In this document: positions 23,012-34,801 of the stretch, in pieces
Numbering within the stretch: position 1 is the first letter of the stretch
Layout of the letters: each line of letters opens with the position of its first letter
NCBI GenBank assembly: GCA_036345935.2
Contig: JADWOT020000006.1
Location: 594,221-658,220 of the forward strand
Source: Taenia hydatigena
Taxonomy: Eukaryota; Platyhelminthes; Cestoda; Cyclophyllidea; Taeniidae
DNA length: 64,000 nt
Direction: 5' to 3'
Notes under the pieces: model-generated
What the model saw: the letters and a program-made list of their open reading frames with translations, nothing else
What the model was told of the DNA's origin: nothing
Databases searched by the model: none
Made by a program: the position numbers and the translations under genes

Positions 23012-23197
23012 TGTAGTGTTGTGTTCGTCTGAACTACCGGTTTCGGTCAGGTACACAGAGGTGGCCATATTGCCCTAGCTGCGTAGGCTGGCCTCCGGGC
23101 CATGCCAGCAGTTCATTTCCCTCTGCCCGTTGAATATATATATACTATCCTAGTATTCAGCCTTTTTTTGACTTCGAGAAAGCCTTGGGACGCTACA
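23012..23197 (-). mobile_element. LTR-like copy, inverted
   Basis: On the minus strand it runs from TGTAGCGTCCCAAGGC to CACTACA. The plus strand shows CACAGAGGTGGCCATATTGC, GGCTGGCCTCCGGGCCATGC and TTCCCTCTGCCCGTTGAATA. Both TG/CA termini are intact (186 bp). The flanks AGGGG and AGAGC do not form a duplication, so the insertion is old or rearranged. Confidence 0.7.
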
Positions 23198-23320
23198 AGA
23201 GCATAATCGACACCAGCGATTACACTTTACCACACTTTACAACTCACTTGGATTCGATGAAAAGTCGAGATATTTGTAAGCGTACCCATGCTGGCGTCGA
23301 GAGTAATTTTCTAGCAGCAT

Positions 23321-23518
23321 TGTAGCGTCCCGAGGCTTCCTCGAAGGCAAAAGAAGGCAGAATGCTAGAGTAGAATATATATATATATATATATATTCAA
23401 CGAACAGAGGGAAATAGGCTACTGGCATGGCCCGGAGGCCAGCCCACGCAGGTAGGGCAGTACGGCCACCTCTGTGACCTTGACCGAAACCGGTAGTTCC
23501 AACAAACAAAGTACTACA
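23321..23518 (+). repeat. Left LTR-like repeat with internal (AT)n
   Basis: This is the best-preserved copy (198 bp): TGTAGCGTCCCGAGGCTTCC at the start, an AT dinucleotide run at about 23377-23398, then GGCATGGCCCGGAGGCCAGC, and the end GTACTACA. The AT run explains most of the length difference from other copies. Confidence 0.75.
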
Positions 23519-24045
23519 TTGCCCCTCTCCTCTTTCGAGCGTCGTCCCCGACGCGCTCCTTGGCACACCTCCAGCGTCAGCCATCACAACGTAATCGGTG
23601 CTGCAACAAGCACCCACGAGCTAACCATGCCAGTTGCCGACATTCGACGTGATTGAGGCGATTCCATGACACCAACGTCCCTTATCCCTCTTGGCAGCGC
23701 ATTAGACTTCGAGTTTCGTTTAAACATGGGAACGAAGTTCAGAATAAGTGGTTCTGCCGACCATCAGTATGCCCGTAGGGAGGCGTTAGCACGCCGATCT
23801 TCTTAAGCAAGTAGATTAGGGGTAATTTTTGGAATGAAACTTCCCAGGTGGTCCATGGCTAGTGTCGCTTCAGTTGTTGATATCTTTCTTGTAGAACACG
23901 GAGAAGGGGTAGATGCCGGAGGTGGACGTCGTTCGTGGCCCATCCGCAGCACATGCACTTCTTTCGCACCGCTGCAACATGCCGCGGGCGGTAGAGATCG
24001 GGATAGTAACCCTATAGAGTCGGGTTTGCTTTCCGCTGCCACCAA

Positions 24046-24212
24046 TGTAGCGTCCCAAGGCTTCCTCGAAAGAAAAGGAAGGCAGAATGCTAGGGCAGAA
24101 TATATGTATTCAACGGACAGGGGGAAATAGGCTACTGGCATGGGCCGGAGACCAGCCCACGCAGCTAGGGCAGTACAGCCACCTCTGCGACCTTTGCCAA
24201 CAAAGTGCTACA
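24046..24212 (+). repeat. Right LTR-like repeat
   Basis: 167 bp, TGTAGCGTCCCAAGGCTTCC to GTGCTACA. It is collinear with the left copy but has a shorter AT section and scattered substitutions, so the two ends are clearly not identical and any full element is not recent. Confidence 0.7.
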
Positions 24213-26445
24213 AGTATCTTTGTCAAAATTCTTGAAATTTGTTTAGAAGTCATTGATGGCATACTTTGGTTCTACACTTAACAGCAAACCTAAAGGCAGT
24301 TCTAATGCGAGATCTTCCTCCAGCAATACATTCTTGGAATCAAACTCCTAGGTATAAGTTATCGAATTGGCTTCAGTGGTTGATCAGTAGTATCGTTTGT
24401 TCTTGGTTTGTATACCGATTTCATGCGCTTCTTGTTGGCAAATATCTTTTTGAAGGCGTGCATAAATTTCACCATGGAAGTTTGTCCCAACAGTGACGGT
24501 TATTTTTAAGCGCAAAGGTGCATTTTTAGTTCTCATTTGCAGCTGCTACCTCTAGATTAACCAGCATGCCACTTACTTTCATTTCCTTTTACAAAGATTT
24601 CAACAGTGTACCTGAGTGCTTCGTCTTGTAATTAAAAACATTCCATAAGAAGTCGAAGTGTAATAATTCGGCACTTATGGCGCGTGGATCCAAGTACACA
24701 TTCTTAGGATTTTTATAATTGTTTTGATGTAGAATCCCGCAACATACTATTGCTACCTCATATCCAAAAGCGCCAGCTCACGTAATGACTAGTGGGATTT
24801 TTGGAAGGCGAAAAATTCCTTGAGTGTTAGGATCCCTCTATGATTTCTTTTAGTTTCTCTGTAAATTTTTGTGCAAATTAATGAAACCCATCAATTTTCG
24901 TTTTTTTTCAGGATGTAGTGCACAACCACTTACAAGGTCGCAGCATAAAGGACAACATTTGGTGGTTTAGTGGTGTTTCAGTTGATCAGTGTGTGGTAGA
25001 TTTTCATGTCATAGTCAGATCAGAGCTTCTAGGATCCCTGTGTAACCGAAATAATTGTTTCGAATGGTTCCTTAGAAGTTAGCCAACCCGTTGTGCCGCA
25101 AGTAAGGAAAGATGAGATTTTTGCTATAGATCTTTATCGTCTACGGTTCAAATTGGCCCACCTCACCGCAATTTAATACTGTACTCCATGCCAATGGTGG
25201 CTTTGATAGAAAATATACAACGCCCCTATCGTTGGCCCTTTATATACCACTAATAAGGTAAATTTATGCACATATTAAAGGTTGAATGCTTCAATGAAGA
25301 TAACCCTTGAGAGCTTACGAACATGCATGAAATCCGCCGCTCAAATGGTAGTTTACATGTTTATATCGAAGATATGGGGCCCTCAAGTCTACCATGGCAA
25401 GTCCGGCTTTAGCCCTGCATGGATAGTTTATTGCACATAACTGTGAGTCACAAAATTCCATTGCTCTTAAGAAAAATTTTAATTTAAGTAGCAGGGTACA
25501 TTTCAACAAATTTACTTATCCCTTACGATGGACAAACAAAAGGGCATGGTGATTAAAAATTTCGAAATCATTGGGAGCATGAAGTTTACCAAATCCTAAC
25601 TAGAGCCTATGAGAGGCGTAATGTTTAGATTCTTTGAATGCGCTTTGTAGGCCAGAGGCAAGAGGACAACGTTAACCTGATCGCGGAGCAGTGTGGCGAT
25701 CCATAAACTCTCCAACGTTGTATCTCTATACCTGCTCTGAACATATAATGAGGATGTCTATGAGTATCTAACAGTAAGGGTGGAAGAAGGAAAATGGAGC
25801 CAAAAGAAGAACTGTCTAGAAGGGTTGCCACAGTAATTAAAAGCCCATAATTTGCGTGTCAGCTTGAATGAATTTTCGAGGTAAAAGCAATCAAATTGAA
25901 CTGACGTTACGATTGAGTCTGTGTCACTAGTCACCAAAATGAAAACAATTCCTAACCTAGGAGGAGTGCTGTGCCACCTGCATACAAAAGGGTAATGCGT
26001 TTATGAGGCTAAAGCCAAAGCTTAAGCAGAAAAAGCACAGGTGTTGCAATATGAGCCATCAAGATTGAGTTTAATATCCTAATAGTAAATTTTAGGGAAA
26101 TCTTTTTGACGCAACTATTAATGTAGTTGGCTTTTGATAAAATTATAAAGGGGTTAGAAAAGAAATGTAGTTACATTGTCATTTTGCTGTTTTTTGCGCA
26201 ATTGTTCGAAAGAGTTCTCTCTGGCGCGGTGCGCGAAGCGTGCGTAGTATCGTTTGACCTCTCCGGCTCGGCCTTCACGGTTTGCTATTTTGTAACTTTC
26301 AATTGTATTCGCTGTTTTCATTATTAAATATTGTTTGCGTACATGGATACGTTGAATTCAGACATTCGACTTTATCTGTTTAACAGTCTTATTTTTATTT
26401 CCAACCTTAAATACATACGTTCTGATGTTTTTAAATTAGTGCTTC

Positions 26446-28870
26446 ATGGAATCTACAATACCTCCTCGAGATTTCTTCATAGTCCAGTATCCAGGCATAG
26501 TAAAGAACGATGAACGTGCAATCGAAACTTTGGGAGGACTACAGTCCCTTAATAAGGTAGATTTCTTTCATTTAATTTTACGGCATTCTTGAATGTAGAC
26601 ACTTAAGATCTCAGATGTGCACTCTATTTATCTTGGTATTTCTTTTTGAAGTTCCTTGAGGCCGTTGCGCATACTTATTCTCTTTTAATTTTCCATACGT
26701 TTTGCATATACAAGAGCCTGGTTGGTATTTTCACGTGTTCCTCTCCTCTTCTAGTCTTTCAATTCACTGACCCGACGATTGCGTCTTTCGTTCAGACCGG
26801 AAATGCTTTTTTCAAAACCGGTCTACGGTGATCCCCACTCCAAAACAGCGCTTATTATTCGTGCCAAGCAACTCAGGAATCGTCGCACCGGGGAAGTTAA
26901 GCTTGCAGCGGAAATAGTTGGTATGGCATCAAGGATTTACTCTTTTAATGGTGAGCTTTTTCAAATTGAATTAAATCGGCATTCGCTTGCTTTCGGATCT
27001 CTGCATGTGGCATCCACTTTTGATAGATTAGTTCTGTCTCGTGTTCCCCTTTTTAAGCATTTGACTATCGTATCAGCATATTTGTGCACGTTTTTTCAGC
27101 CATGTTCGACTTCCAATACGGCCCCTTTGAAAGAATTTTCGCTAACTCAAATAAAACGACTTCCGATTGTGATTCACCGCCGGATAGTTTTCGCGTATTC
27201 TATGATCGACTTTTGGTTAAAGAGCCCACTCGTGTATTGGATTCTCATCTGAGGGCTCCTGACATACCCCTTTTTCTACCTCCCCTTCTTTTCACTCGAC
27301 TTGACCAACCCACCGTTTATTGTTTCTCATCGCGCTTCCGCGTGAATGAGTATGTGGAACTGGAAAATAATAGTCAGCAACATCCCTACCGTAAGCAAAT
27401 TATCTTACATTCGCTTATGATAAAACAACTTCTTGATAGATGATTATTTTAGTTCATCCCATGTTTATACTTGGTTTATTTGTAACGCAAGTTATCTTAA
27501 AACTGCCTGTTTAAAGCTTCAAGTCTCGTTATCCGTTTGGCAGGATTTTTAATGCACTTCGAGACCTGCTAAGACTAACTGCAAATTATTATTTTTATCT
27601 GCCGAAATGTAGATCGAAAGGAGCGCAAAAGCTATGCAATGTTTGTTAACTTTGGGGATCCCATTCCGTCTGCTGCTCATCCTGGAGCTCTAGAAGCGAT
27701 CTCAAGCCTAGGACCACATACACGAAAGTTGGCTCATGATGTTGAAAAGGTTAGACCACTGTGTTCGTTGACCTTTCCTCCACCAAATGAATGTGTGTAA
27801 GTACTTCGCGTTTTTTTAACTTGTGCATTGCTCAACTTTAGCTATTCCGTAGACGTCCCATCTGGGGTAAGGCAGCCTTGATTCACAGCCTGAACTGGAA
27901 GCGTATTCGTGAGTGTGCAATTAAGACGATTCTCCCCGCCTATGCCTACTACGTTCCAAACGGACCCTGGGGTCGCGTCTGGGTCCGATTCGGATACGAC
28001 CCTGCCGAAAACCCCTCTTCTCGTATTTATCAGGCATGAAAGATTGCATTCGATTTATCTTACCCATTCTAACACAAAGGCACGAAGGATATTGATATAG
28101 CTTGCTCTACGATCAAATTTTTAGGATTGCATTAATCATTTTGTTTCCTATTCAATTCCAAGGCGATAATACTGACATCAACTTTCTTCTACCGAAAGCA
28201 CATTCTACGGCTTACCGTGTTGCTTTTAGACTGTTGACTATCGCGTACGCTCACCTCGGTTGCAAGCCAAGCTGTGTATTTCTGGTCGGAGACCACGAGC
28301 CGATAATCGTGAAGATACTGATCCCTCCGGTTCAGATGTAGATGAGGTCAGAGACACCTCCATCGTTGACGCTGCATTGGCTGCTATGCGCTCGGGGGAG
28401 TCACCATCGTCTGCCCATGCATCATCAAAAAGTGTAATATTATTACCTCAACGACAAACTATGTTAATTTAACTACCTATAGTGTCGATTTCGCCGAGCT
28501 CATGAGTCCGGCTGACATTTATTCTGGCACAGTTTATCCCATTTGAAGTTTTTGTGTATCTTTCCTAATTCAGGTATGAACGTGACTTGCATAAGTTAGC
28601 ACCTTACCCCTTTTTCTTCCTCCTCCTTAGACCAGTGCCTTTCGATTTAGCAAGACCAGCTGGCCAGACGCCAGACAGATCCTTTATCAACTCGTTGACA
28701 TTGACGTTCCCGAAGTGATGGATATGTTGGCAGCACCTATGTGTAGGAAAGTCTGTGACCCTAATCATGGTTGGATGCCAGCTGATTATCAGAAGACTAT
28801 TCGAGAAATCATGACTCGATATCTGGAGGCATGGGTTTTGGGGAATGCCACATTTTCAAAGACCACATGA
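26446..28870 (+). CDS. GTF3C5: General transcription factor 3C polypeptide 5 (TFIIIC63-like)
   Basis: Seven exons (26446-26556, 26755-26950, 27100-27390, 27613-27749, 27842-28033, 28230-28346, 28631-28870) encode 427 residues. The product opens with RDFFIVQYPG and ETLGG, then RLRLSFRPE, MFDFQYGPF, PLFLPPLLFTRLD, RKSYAMFVNFGD, IWGKAAL, YYVPNGPWGRVWVRFGYDP and IYQTVDYRVR, matching the TFIIIC 63-kDa subunit step by step. TFIIIC binds A and B boxes of tRNA genes and recruits RNA polymerase III. The human acidic C-terminal tail is missing here, so the protein is shorter (human about 519). The fifth intron has a GC donor. For the sixth I chose GAG|GTCAGA because it keeps the frame; a retained in-frame alternative exists just downstream. 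Confidence 0.92.
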
Positions 28871-29412
28871 TCCCACCTGAACAGCACAGGTATCGTTGAT
28901 AGGTGTCCATCTAACAAAAGTTACGTTATCATCAAATCGGTTGGCAGGAAAGCTATTTCTCCTTGTGGGTTTCAATTCCACCGTGATCAGCATCGTACAG
29001 ATCTCCGTTTATACGTCACTATTCCTTTGTATCTTATTGTATATGTTGATTACTGCGCATTGTTGTCAATAAATTTTTATCTTTCTTAGTTCTTCTTGAA
29101 TCATTTATCGTTTCACCTTTTGTTGGCATTACTTACCCTGTCATTTGTCTGATGAAAGCTTGTGGGAGAACACCCGGATGCGGCGGCTACTACTTATTTT
29201 ACTGATTTCAGTAAGGAGGGTAAAGGAGAGGGACGTAAAAACACCTGACTGCATGGGTCCGCTACCCGGGGCAATGTGATTACGCTGGTGTTATTGGATG
29301 CATATTTACAGGGCAACCTTGAGTGGGGTCCGTTGGGTTGGTGGTCTAAGATCGCCAAAATGGATGGCTTAAGAAGTGATTTCTCAGAATTTTTCGCTTT
29401 ATTGACAGCCGG
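28871..29412. other. Spacer between GTF3C5 and ELP2
   Basis: About 540 bases, holding the GTF3C5 3' UTR and the ELP2 upstream region. The distance is too long to suggest the tight polycistronic pairs known from flatworms. No further gene is visible. Confidence 0.6.
29068..29073 (+). promoter_or_regulatory. Candidate poly(A) signal of GTF3C5
   Basis: AATAAA followed by a T-rich tract, about 200 nt after the GTF3C5 stop. Position and context are plausible, but no cleavage site can be shown from sequence. Confidence 0.45.
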
Positions 29413-32400
29413 ATGCCTGAAGTATTTGACGTGGACTTTGCTGAGCTTCCACAGCCCTGCTCCATGACACAACCTCGGAGTCGTAGAGCCTTCATCGCCT
29501 ACAAGGCGGGGTTAGACTGTGGTCGAAATTACTCCGATCCCGTCACCACGGAGAACTTTGGCGTTGTGTGTGAGTACACTGCGGCTGCTATCAATCCAAA
29601 TCCCAGCTGTATTTCTGTACAACGCTTTCACCACAACGGTCGTCCTCAAGTGCTTGCCTTTGGTAGTAGTCGGGCCGTCTGCTTAGCTCAAACAGTCAAT
29701 AATGACATTCGAGTGTTTCGGACACTTTCGGGTCATAAAGAAGCAGTCACTTGTGTTATGTGGATTGACTCTTTCAAGGGACCCACTATCACTCGATTCC
29801 GTAGCCTCCTTGTTTCTGCTTCAACAGATGGTGAGTTTTTTCTATTTGCAATTTATCATTTATAACTCCTCACCACTGGTTGCCTTCTTTTAGGTGAGGT
29901 CAAACTATGGGACATTGGAGAAGATTCGCAGAGGGAATTATTCTCATTTAATGTTGCCACCTCTGTAATCAGTGTCCATGGCTGCTACACTGATGCGTCG
30001 GAGACTCAGCTAATTGTCTGTGCAGCCAGTCAGGGTCGAATCACAGGTGCTACTCTAAAGCTCACACTCACCGATGGTGCGACATCTGCGGCCGAAATGA
30101 TGGGCGAGCAATTATGCCTTAAACTCGAGTCCTATGCATGCTTAGCCTTACGCCTTGTCTGTTTAACTGACTCACTGATTCTCCTCCTCGCCGGAATGAC
30201 AACCGGATGTCTGGAGGTGAGAATAGTGAAACCAGGAGAGGCGTCGGTGTTCCTTGCTGGAACGTTGAAAGGCCATGTCGATTGGCTTAACTGCCTGGAC
30301 TGTGTTCAAATGTACCCCTCCGAGGAGGTGGATGCCTCCCGCGTTGAAGGCATTCATTTACTACTAGCAACTGGATCGCAGGATAAACAAATTCGAATTT
30401 GGCATGTACAACTTCTTGAAGGCAAAGACCAGCTTCCAAATGAAAAGGTAAACGTGGCGACTCATTTCGTTGGCCCTGTCGGAAAGCCACAATGTTGCTA
30501 CTTTATTCCGAAATAAGTAGGCAACCAATTTGTGATTCGCAAAATTACTGTTTATTTTTGTGATTATCCAATGGTTGTTTGTGTATAGGGACAACTGTTG
30601 AAACTTCCTACACCTTATTTGACCACTCACCGGCTGATAGCACGATTAGAAAGCGTCCTTTCCGCCCACGATAACTGGGTGACAGGTGTGGCCTGGTCTC
30701 CCGTGCCATGGAAACCCATGTCATGCCCTCAGCTGCTCTCCTCCAGTCGTGACAAATCGCTGGTCATTTGGGCGCCCTCCCAGCCTCTCTTCTCTAGCGT
30801 TGGCGCTGATTCCAGTGGTGATGAGAAGGCTCCAGACATCTGGCTGGAGCAAGTGAGGTTCGGCACTGTCGGTGGCAACTCCCTTGGTTACCTTGGCTGC
30901 GCCTGGGGAAACTACAACTCGGAGGTCTATGGGCACGGATTCTGGGTACAGTAGATTCCCACTCTTGTGGTCAACTCTTACTAAATCCAGCTGTTTTAGC
31001 AATGATTAGGTCACTACACTTTAGGGTGATCTTTCCACGTGGTCTATGAACTCGGAACCACGCATCACCTTGACTGGTCACTTTAAATCGGTCACCGGTC
31101 TCTCCTGGTGTCGTGAAACAATCGATGGTGCTCCACTTGAACCTTCTTCGTGTTCCGCCTACCCACCCTACTTATTAACTGCCAGCCAGGACAGTACTGT
31201 CCGTTTGCATGGTCTGTTTTACACCGAAGGAAGTGGCTGTTCTCCACCAGGTGAAAAGTCGTTTTACTTACTAATAATAGGTAGCACAATGTCTGTCATA
31301 CATTGTTACCATTCTGTAGTAAGAATGTGGCGTGAACTAGCACGCCCACAAGTGCACGGATATGAGATGAATGCTATTGTCAGTCTGGATGTCGTTCGCT
31401 ACGTATCGGCGGGTGATGAGAAATTGGGACGTGTATTTTCAGCCACCAGCGGCTTCGTGAAGAGTCTTCTTAGTGATGCTACCATTGTCGCCCACCCTAG
31501 CCTTCAGACACTGCCAACAAGTAGGAAGTGTCATCTTCTATTTGCCTGCTTTACGCTACTACCGATTCTCGGTGTTTGCTTTGGCACACTATGAGTGTTC
31601 TGTTGAAACTTTATAGATGCCGTCCAACCAGCATTGGGCCTTTCCAACCAAGCTGCAGTGAAAGAGGAGGGAGAAGAGTCAGGTGACGAAGACTACGCTC
31701 CTCTCAGTGTAAGTACTCTTTGTTTTGACCTTTGAAATAACGAAAGGTTAACAGGAAGTGGATATCAAATAAACAATTCCTTCTAATAAAGCATTAAGCA
31801 ACCTTTGATTGCGTACTACAAGCTGATTCAGTAATCACTGTGGTGTTCAGACATCTAAATTTCCCACCTTTTTGAAGGTATATGTAAGTAGTTAATGTTT
31901 TGTTTACATAAAGCGTTCACCCACCGAAATTCCAAACGTTGATGCCCCTTTAGGATCCTCTTTACCCGCCCACAGAGTCTGTTCTTGCGGAGGCAACACT
32001 CTGGATCGAAACAAACAAACTTTATGGCCACAGCTACGAGGTGAGGTCTACACTGGTAACTTGGATTTGAAACTGTCTTGAAAGTAACGTTTGTGAACAA
32101 ACTGCGTTTCTGAACTACCCTGTTATGTAGGTATTTACTCTGGCGGCTCACCCCAAGGGTTGTCTCGTTGCTTCCGCATGCAAGGCAGCTAAGCAGGAAT
32201 TCGCACAGATTCTCCTCTGGCGAACAGACAATTGGCAGATTCATCAGGTAATGCCATCTTCCTTTCAACGGCTATTCCACTGTTTAAACACCCTCGAGGT
32301 GTTTGTTGAAGGTGGCTTGAAGCAAATCCATTCGCATTCCATTATTGTATCTTTATTTAGCACCTCTCCTTCCATCGTTTGACCGTGAGCCATATGCGGT

Positions 32401-33384
32401 TCGATGGGTCGGGTGATCGGTTAGTTTCCGTTTCCCGTGATCGAATGTGGGCCCTGTGGAAGGTGGATGGGAGTGCAGGCTACGATTTTCCCACCTTCAA
32501 ACTCCACAAGCACTCACAACCCGGAAAAAATGCTCACTCTCGTATTATTTGGGCTTGTGCCTGGTCACCAGACGACAGGTAAGAGAGTGCATTTAATTTT
32601 TTCCATCTGTTTCTCCCTTTTTCTACCTTTCTTGAGAGAGCACGGAAATCGTTGTAATAATCCATAGAGGGAGTAAGGAGGGTGTTAATTTTACCCTTTA
32701 CTCTGTTTTTCATTTCATAGCCTTTCCCCCTCTCGCCGCACTACATCCACCCTCAGGGTTCTCATAAACTCCAACCATAATTGTTAGACCACGTTTAGCT
32801 CAGCGATTTACATCCTTTTATGGCATCAAACGAGGAAGTACCCTTGTTATAAAGCTGGAAGGCATTCATGCGCCACACGGCGATTCACGAGGCTGAGAGA
32901 AGTGTTTTTCTTGGCGGCAATCGAAGGCGGAAGCTGAGGTTATTTTTTTAAGCACGACGAGGAGGCTTATGATCCTTCATGCTCTACTTTTTTTAGCGCT
33001 TTTCTAACTGCCTCGCGTGACAAACAAATAATGGCTTGGAACGGTGAGAGTGGGGAGCGCGTAGGTCCGCCCTGGGTCCTCTCCGAGGCTATAACAGCTT
33101 TTGATGTTGGCCCCGAGATTTCGGGTCGCAATGCCTTTTTAGCCACCGCGGGCTTTGAAACTGGTGGTATTGAGATGCTGGCATTATCGCTCACTAACAA
33201 CGTATGTCAGACGATGTGGAAAATGCCCGCTGACTGGACGCATATGGGTCTCCCGGTGCGTTGTTTGGCTCTTCATTCCCTGGACTCGGAATCGGTCGCC
33301 TTGGCCAGTGGTGGCGATGATGGAATTGTACGGATCTTTCGCATATCTCCTTCTACCCTCATGGAATCAATGGCTAGTGTTTGA
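29413..33384 (+). CDS. ELP2: Elongator complex protein 2 (WD40 scaffold)
   Basis: Ten exons (29413-29830, 29894-30447, 30589-30945, 31025-31250, 31320-31520, 31617-31708, 31954-32040, 32131-32247, 32361-32578, 32997-33384) encode 885 residues forming two WD40 propellers. Diagnostic words include LSGHKEAVTC, LKGHVDWLN, ATGSQDKQIRIW, LSAHDNWVTGVAWSP, HEIARPQIHGY-like ARPQVHGYEM, PALGLSNQA, LYGHSYE, HSRIIWACAWSPD and ASRDKQIMAWN. ELP2 is part of the core Elongator complex, which modifies wobble uridines of tRNAs. The fourth intron (31251-31319) is 69 nt, in frame and stop-free, so retention would add 23 residues. A second ATG at 29464 could be the true start, but the N-terminus is poorly conserved. 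Confidence 0.93.
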
Positions 33385-33958
33385 CAATCTTTTTATGTCC
33401 TTTTTGACACCTAAATATGCCTCAACCACTTGATTGTCCTTGCTGTGTGCTCGAATAGTGGTTTTGCGCGGATCTGAACTTCTGGGGCGCGAGAGCTTGG
33501 GAGGGAGAGGCTGGGGTTGAACAGCGCGACTGCTTCTGCCTCACAAATCAGCCGCCATCACAACGTACTTGTACCCTGACAGCAACTCGTCTACACCGGA
33601 ACTTGAAGGTGAATTTCCCTTTCCTGGCAACATGCCAAAATCGGCTGTTTCGACGTGAGGAGGCGTGTTTATCGGGCGGGCGGGGTGGGTGAGTGGAAAG
33701 AGGATTTCTGTGATCCCGAGAGAAAGCGGTTCGTAGTCTCGAGTACAGCGCGCTTCTGATCTACCTCTCTCCCTTGCATCAAATCCTTGGCAAGAGCTCA
33801 AAGGCACAGGAACTCTTCTTGTATTAATAATGCAGGATAATGCGGTGCTGAGGCAATAGGAATGCGTGAAACGAAAAGACGTTTCCATGGTTAGGGCTAA
33901 ATGGGTGACTTTTGAAAGACGATCGATGCCACATTCCATCAAGGCGAGGTGGGGAGGA
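33385..33958. other. Spacer between ELP2 and the second orphan receptor
   Basis: It contains the ELP2 3' UTR and the receptor promoter region. The stretch 33540-33660 shares short words, in the same order (GCCATCACAACGTA, CATGCCA, TTCGACGTGA), with the interior of the LTR-bounded element at 23575-23655. That hints at a relic of the same family without its LTRs. Confidence 0.4.
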
Positions 33959-34801
33959 ATGTCTCCACTAGACATTGTGAATCACTACTTACCCATCACA
34001 TTCATAATTGGTGCAATTGGGAATTTCCTTTTTGCCACAGGACTCACTTATGCCTTGAAACAACGGTTTACATTGATTAATTCACTCCACTTACTTCAGA
34101 GGTTTTTGGATTCCCTTATTTGTCTAGTTCTATATCTCAGTGTGTATTCGAGCACGCGGGCACAGACTGTACTCATGTGCCTCCTTGGCGCGTCATTTAG
34201 TCAGTTTTGGTTTTTCTTCAGTCTTCGTGTCTGGTTAAATATTGCCACCGCTGCCTATCACCATCATCGTGTTCTATTCTCCACGGGCGCAAATTATGAA
34301 GTTAAATGGCGCACTTTTCTAGGCTTTGCGCTTGCTGCCCTCATTTCTGCAATCAGCGCAGCCCTCGCCCCGGCCTGCTATGCGGAGTATGATTCTGAAG
34401 GGGCATTTTGTGGCAATATTTTTGAGTTTGAGGGTGAAATGCCAACTAATCGGTTTGTTCTCGTGCGCTACTTGTACATAGTGTCTATCTCATTAAACTA
34501 CCTCCTCCCTGTTACTGCTGTGGTACGGTACTACTCGGAGGTATTGGAATCTCTTAGAGAATTTGATGCTCCGATCGCAGTCATTAAGGAGGTCGAGAAC
34601 CTTATCCTCCTGGATGGGCATCTCCTACTATGGCTGGTAGCGCCCATTCACATGTTGGAATTAATTCAACTCATGCATCGGAAGGAAGAGTTGTTACACG
34701 GCAACGTTTGGGTAAAAGTATTTACGATGATTGCTGCCGCCTACTGCATTATACATCCCATTCTTCATCTTGTCCTCAATAAGACCTTTATGAATAAGTA
34801 G
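33959..34801 (+). CDS. Orphan seven-transmembrane receptor-like protein, single exon
   Basis: 280 residues from the ATG at 33959; the frame is open back to 33866, but the extra 31 residues are basic and would sit before helix 1. Seven hydrophobic segments fit the GPCR layout. Helix 1 has the GNFLF pattern (position 1.50 Asn), helix 3 is FSQFWFFFSLRVWLNIATAAY, and helix 7 is YCIIHPILHLVLN, where HPxxH replaces NPxxY. Cysteines before helix 3 and in the second outer loop (APACYAEY, AFCGN) could form the usual disulphide. No DRY motif is present. I do not recognise an orthologue. It shares intronless structure and topology with the gene at 8833-9909. Confidence 0.65.
   Translation: MSPLDIVNHYLPITFIIGAIGNFLFATGLTYALKQRFTLINSLHLLQRFLDSLICLVLYLSVYSSTRAQTVLMCLLGASFSQFWFFFSLRVWLNIATAAYHHHRVLFSTGANYEVKWRTFLGFALAALISAISAALAPACYAEYDSEGAFCGNIFEFEGEMPTNRFVLVRYLYIVSISLNYLLPVTAVVRYYSEVLESLREFDAPIAVIKEVENLILLDGHLLLWLVAPIHMLELIQLMHRKEELLHGNVWVKVFTMIAAAYCIIHPILHLVLNKTFMNK

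Larger units (their letters stand above)
23321..24212 (+). mobile_element. Possible complete miniature LTR element (TRIM-like)
   Basis: Two direct LTR-like copies, 23321-23518 and 24046-24212, enclose 527 bp. Both start TGTAGCGTCCC and end CTACA. The flanks AGCAT (left) and AGTAT (right) match at 4 of 5 positions, as expected for an aged target duplication. The interior encodes no reverse transcriptase, integrase or gag that I can recognise, so if mobile it would be non-autonomous, like terminal-repeat retrotransposons in miniature. I see no convincing primer-binding site after the left LTR and no purine tract before the right one. Two independent solo insertions remain possible. Confidence 0.55.
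21794..26445. other. Repeat-bearing intergenic region between nuclear receptor and GTF3C5
   Basis: A 4.65-kb divergent gap. The stretch 22.8-24.2 kb is packed with LTR-like copies listed separately. The flanks 21.8-22.8 kb and 24.2-26.4 kb hold only short frames of no recognisable family. Promoters for both genes must lie here, but no element can be pinned down. Confidence 0.6.

Noticed and set aside
26779..27252. 157-codon frame crossing the GTF3C5 exon-2/intron boundary
   Set aside because: Only its first third is the real exon. The rest reads through a GTGAGC donor into intron and into the next exon in the wrong frame.
26446..34801. Operon of GTF3C5, ELP2 and the receptor
   Set aside because: The genes share a strand, but the gaps are about 540 and 570 bp, far larger than the tight spacing of known flatworm polycistrons, and no spliced-leader acceptor evidence is visible.
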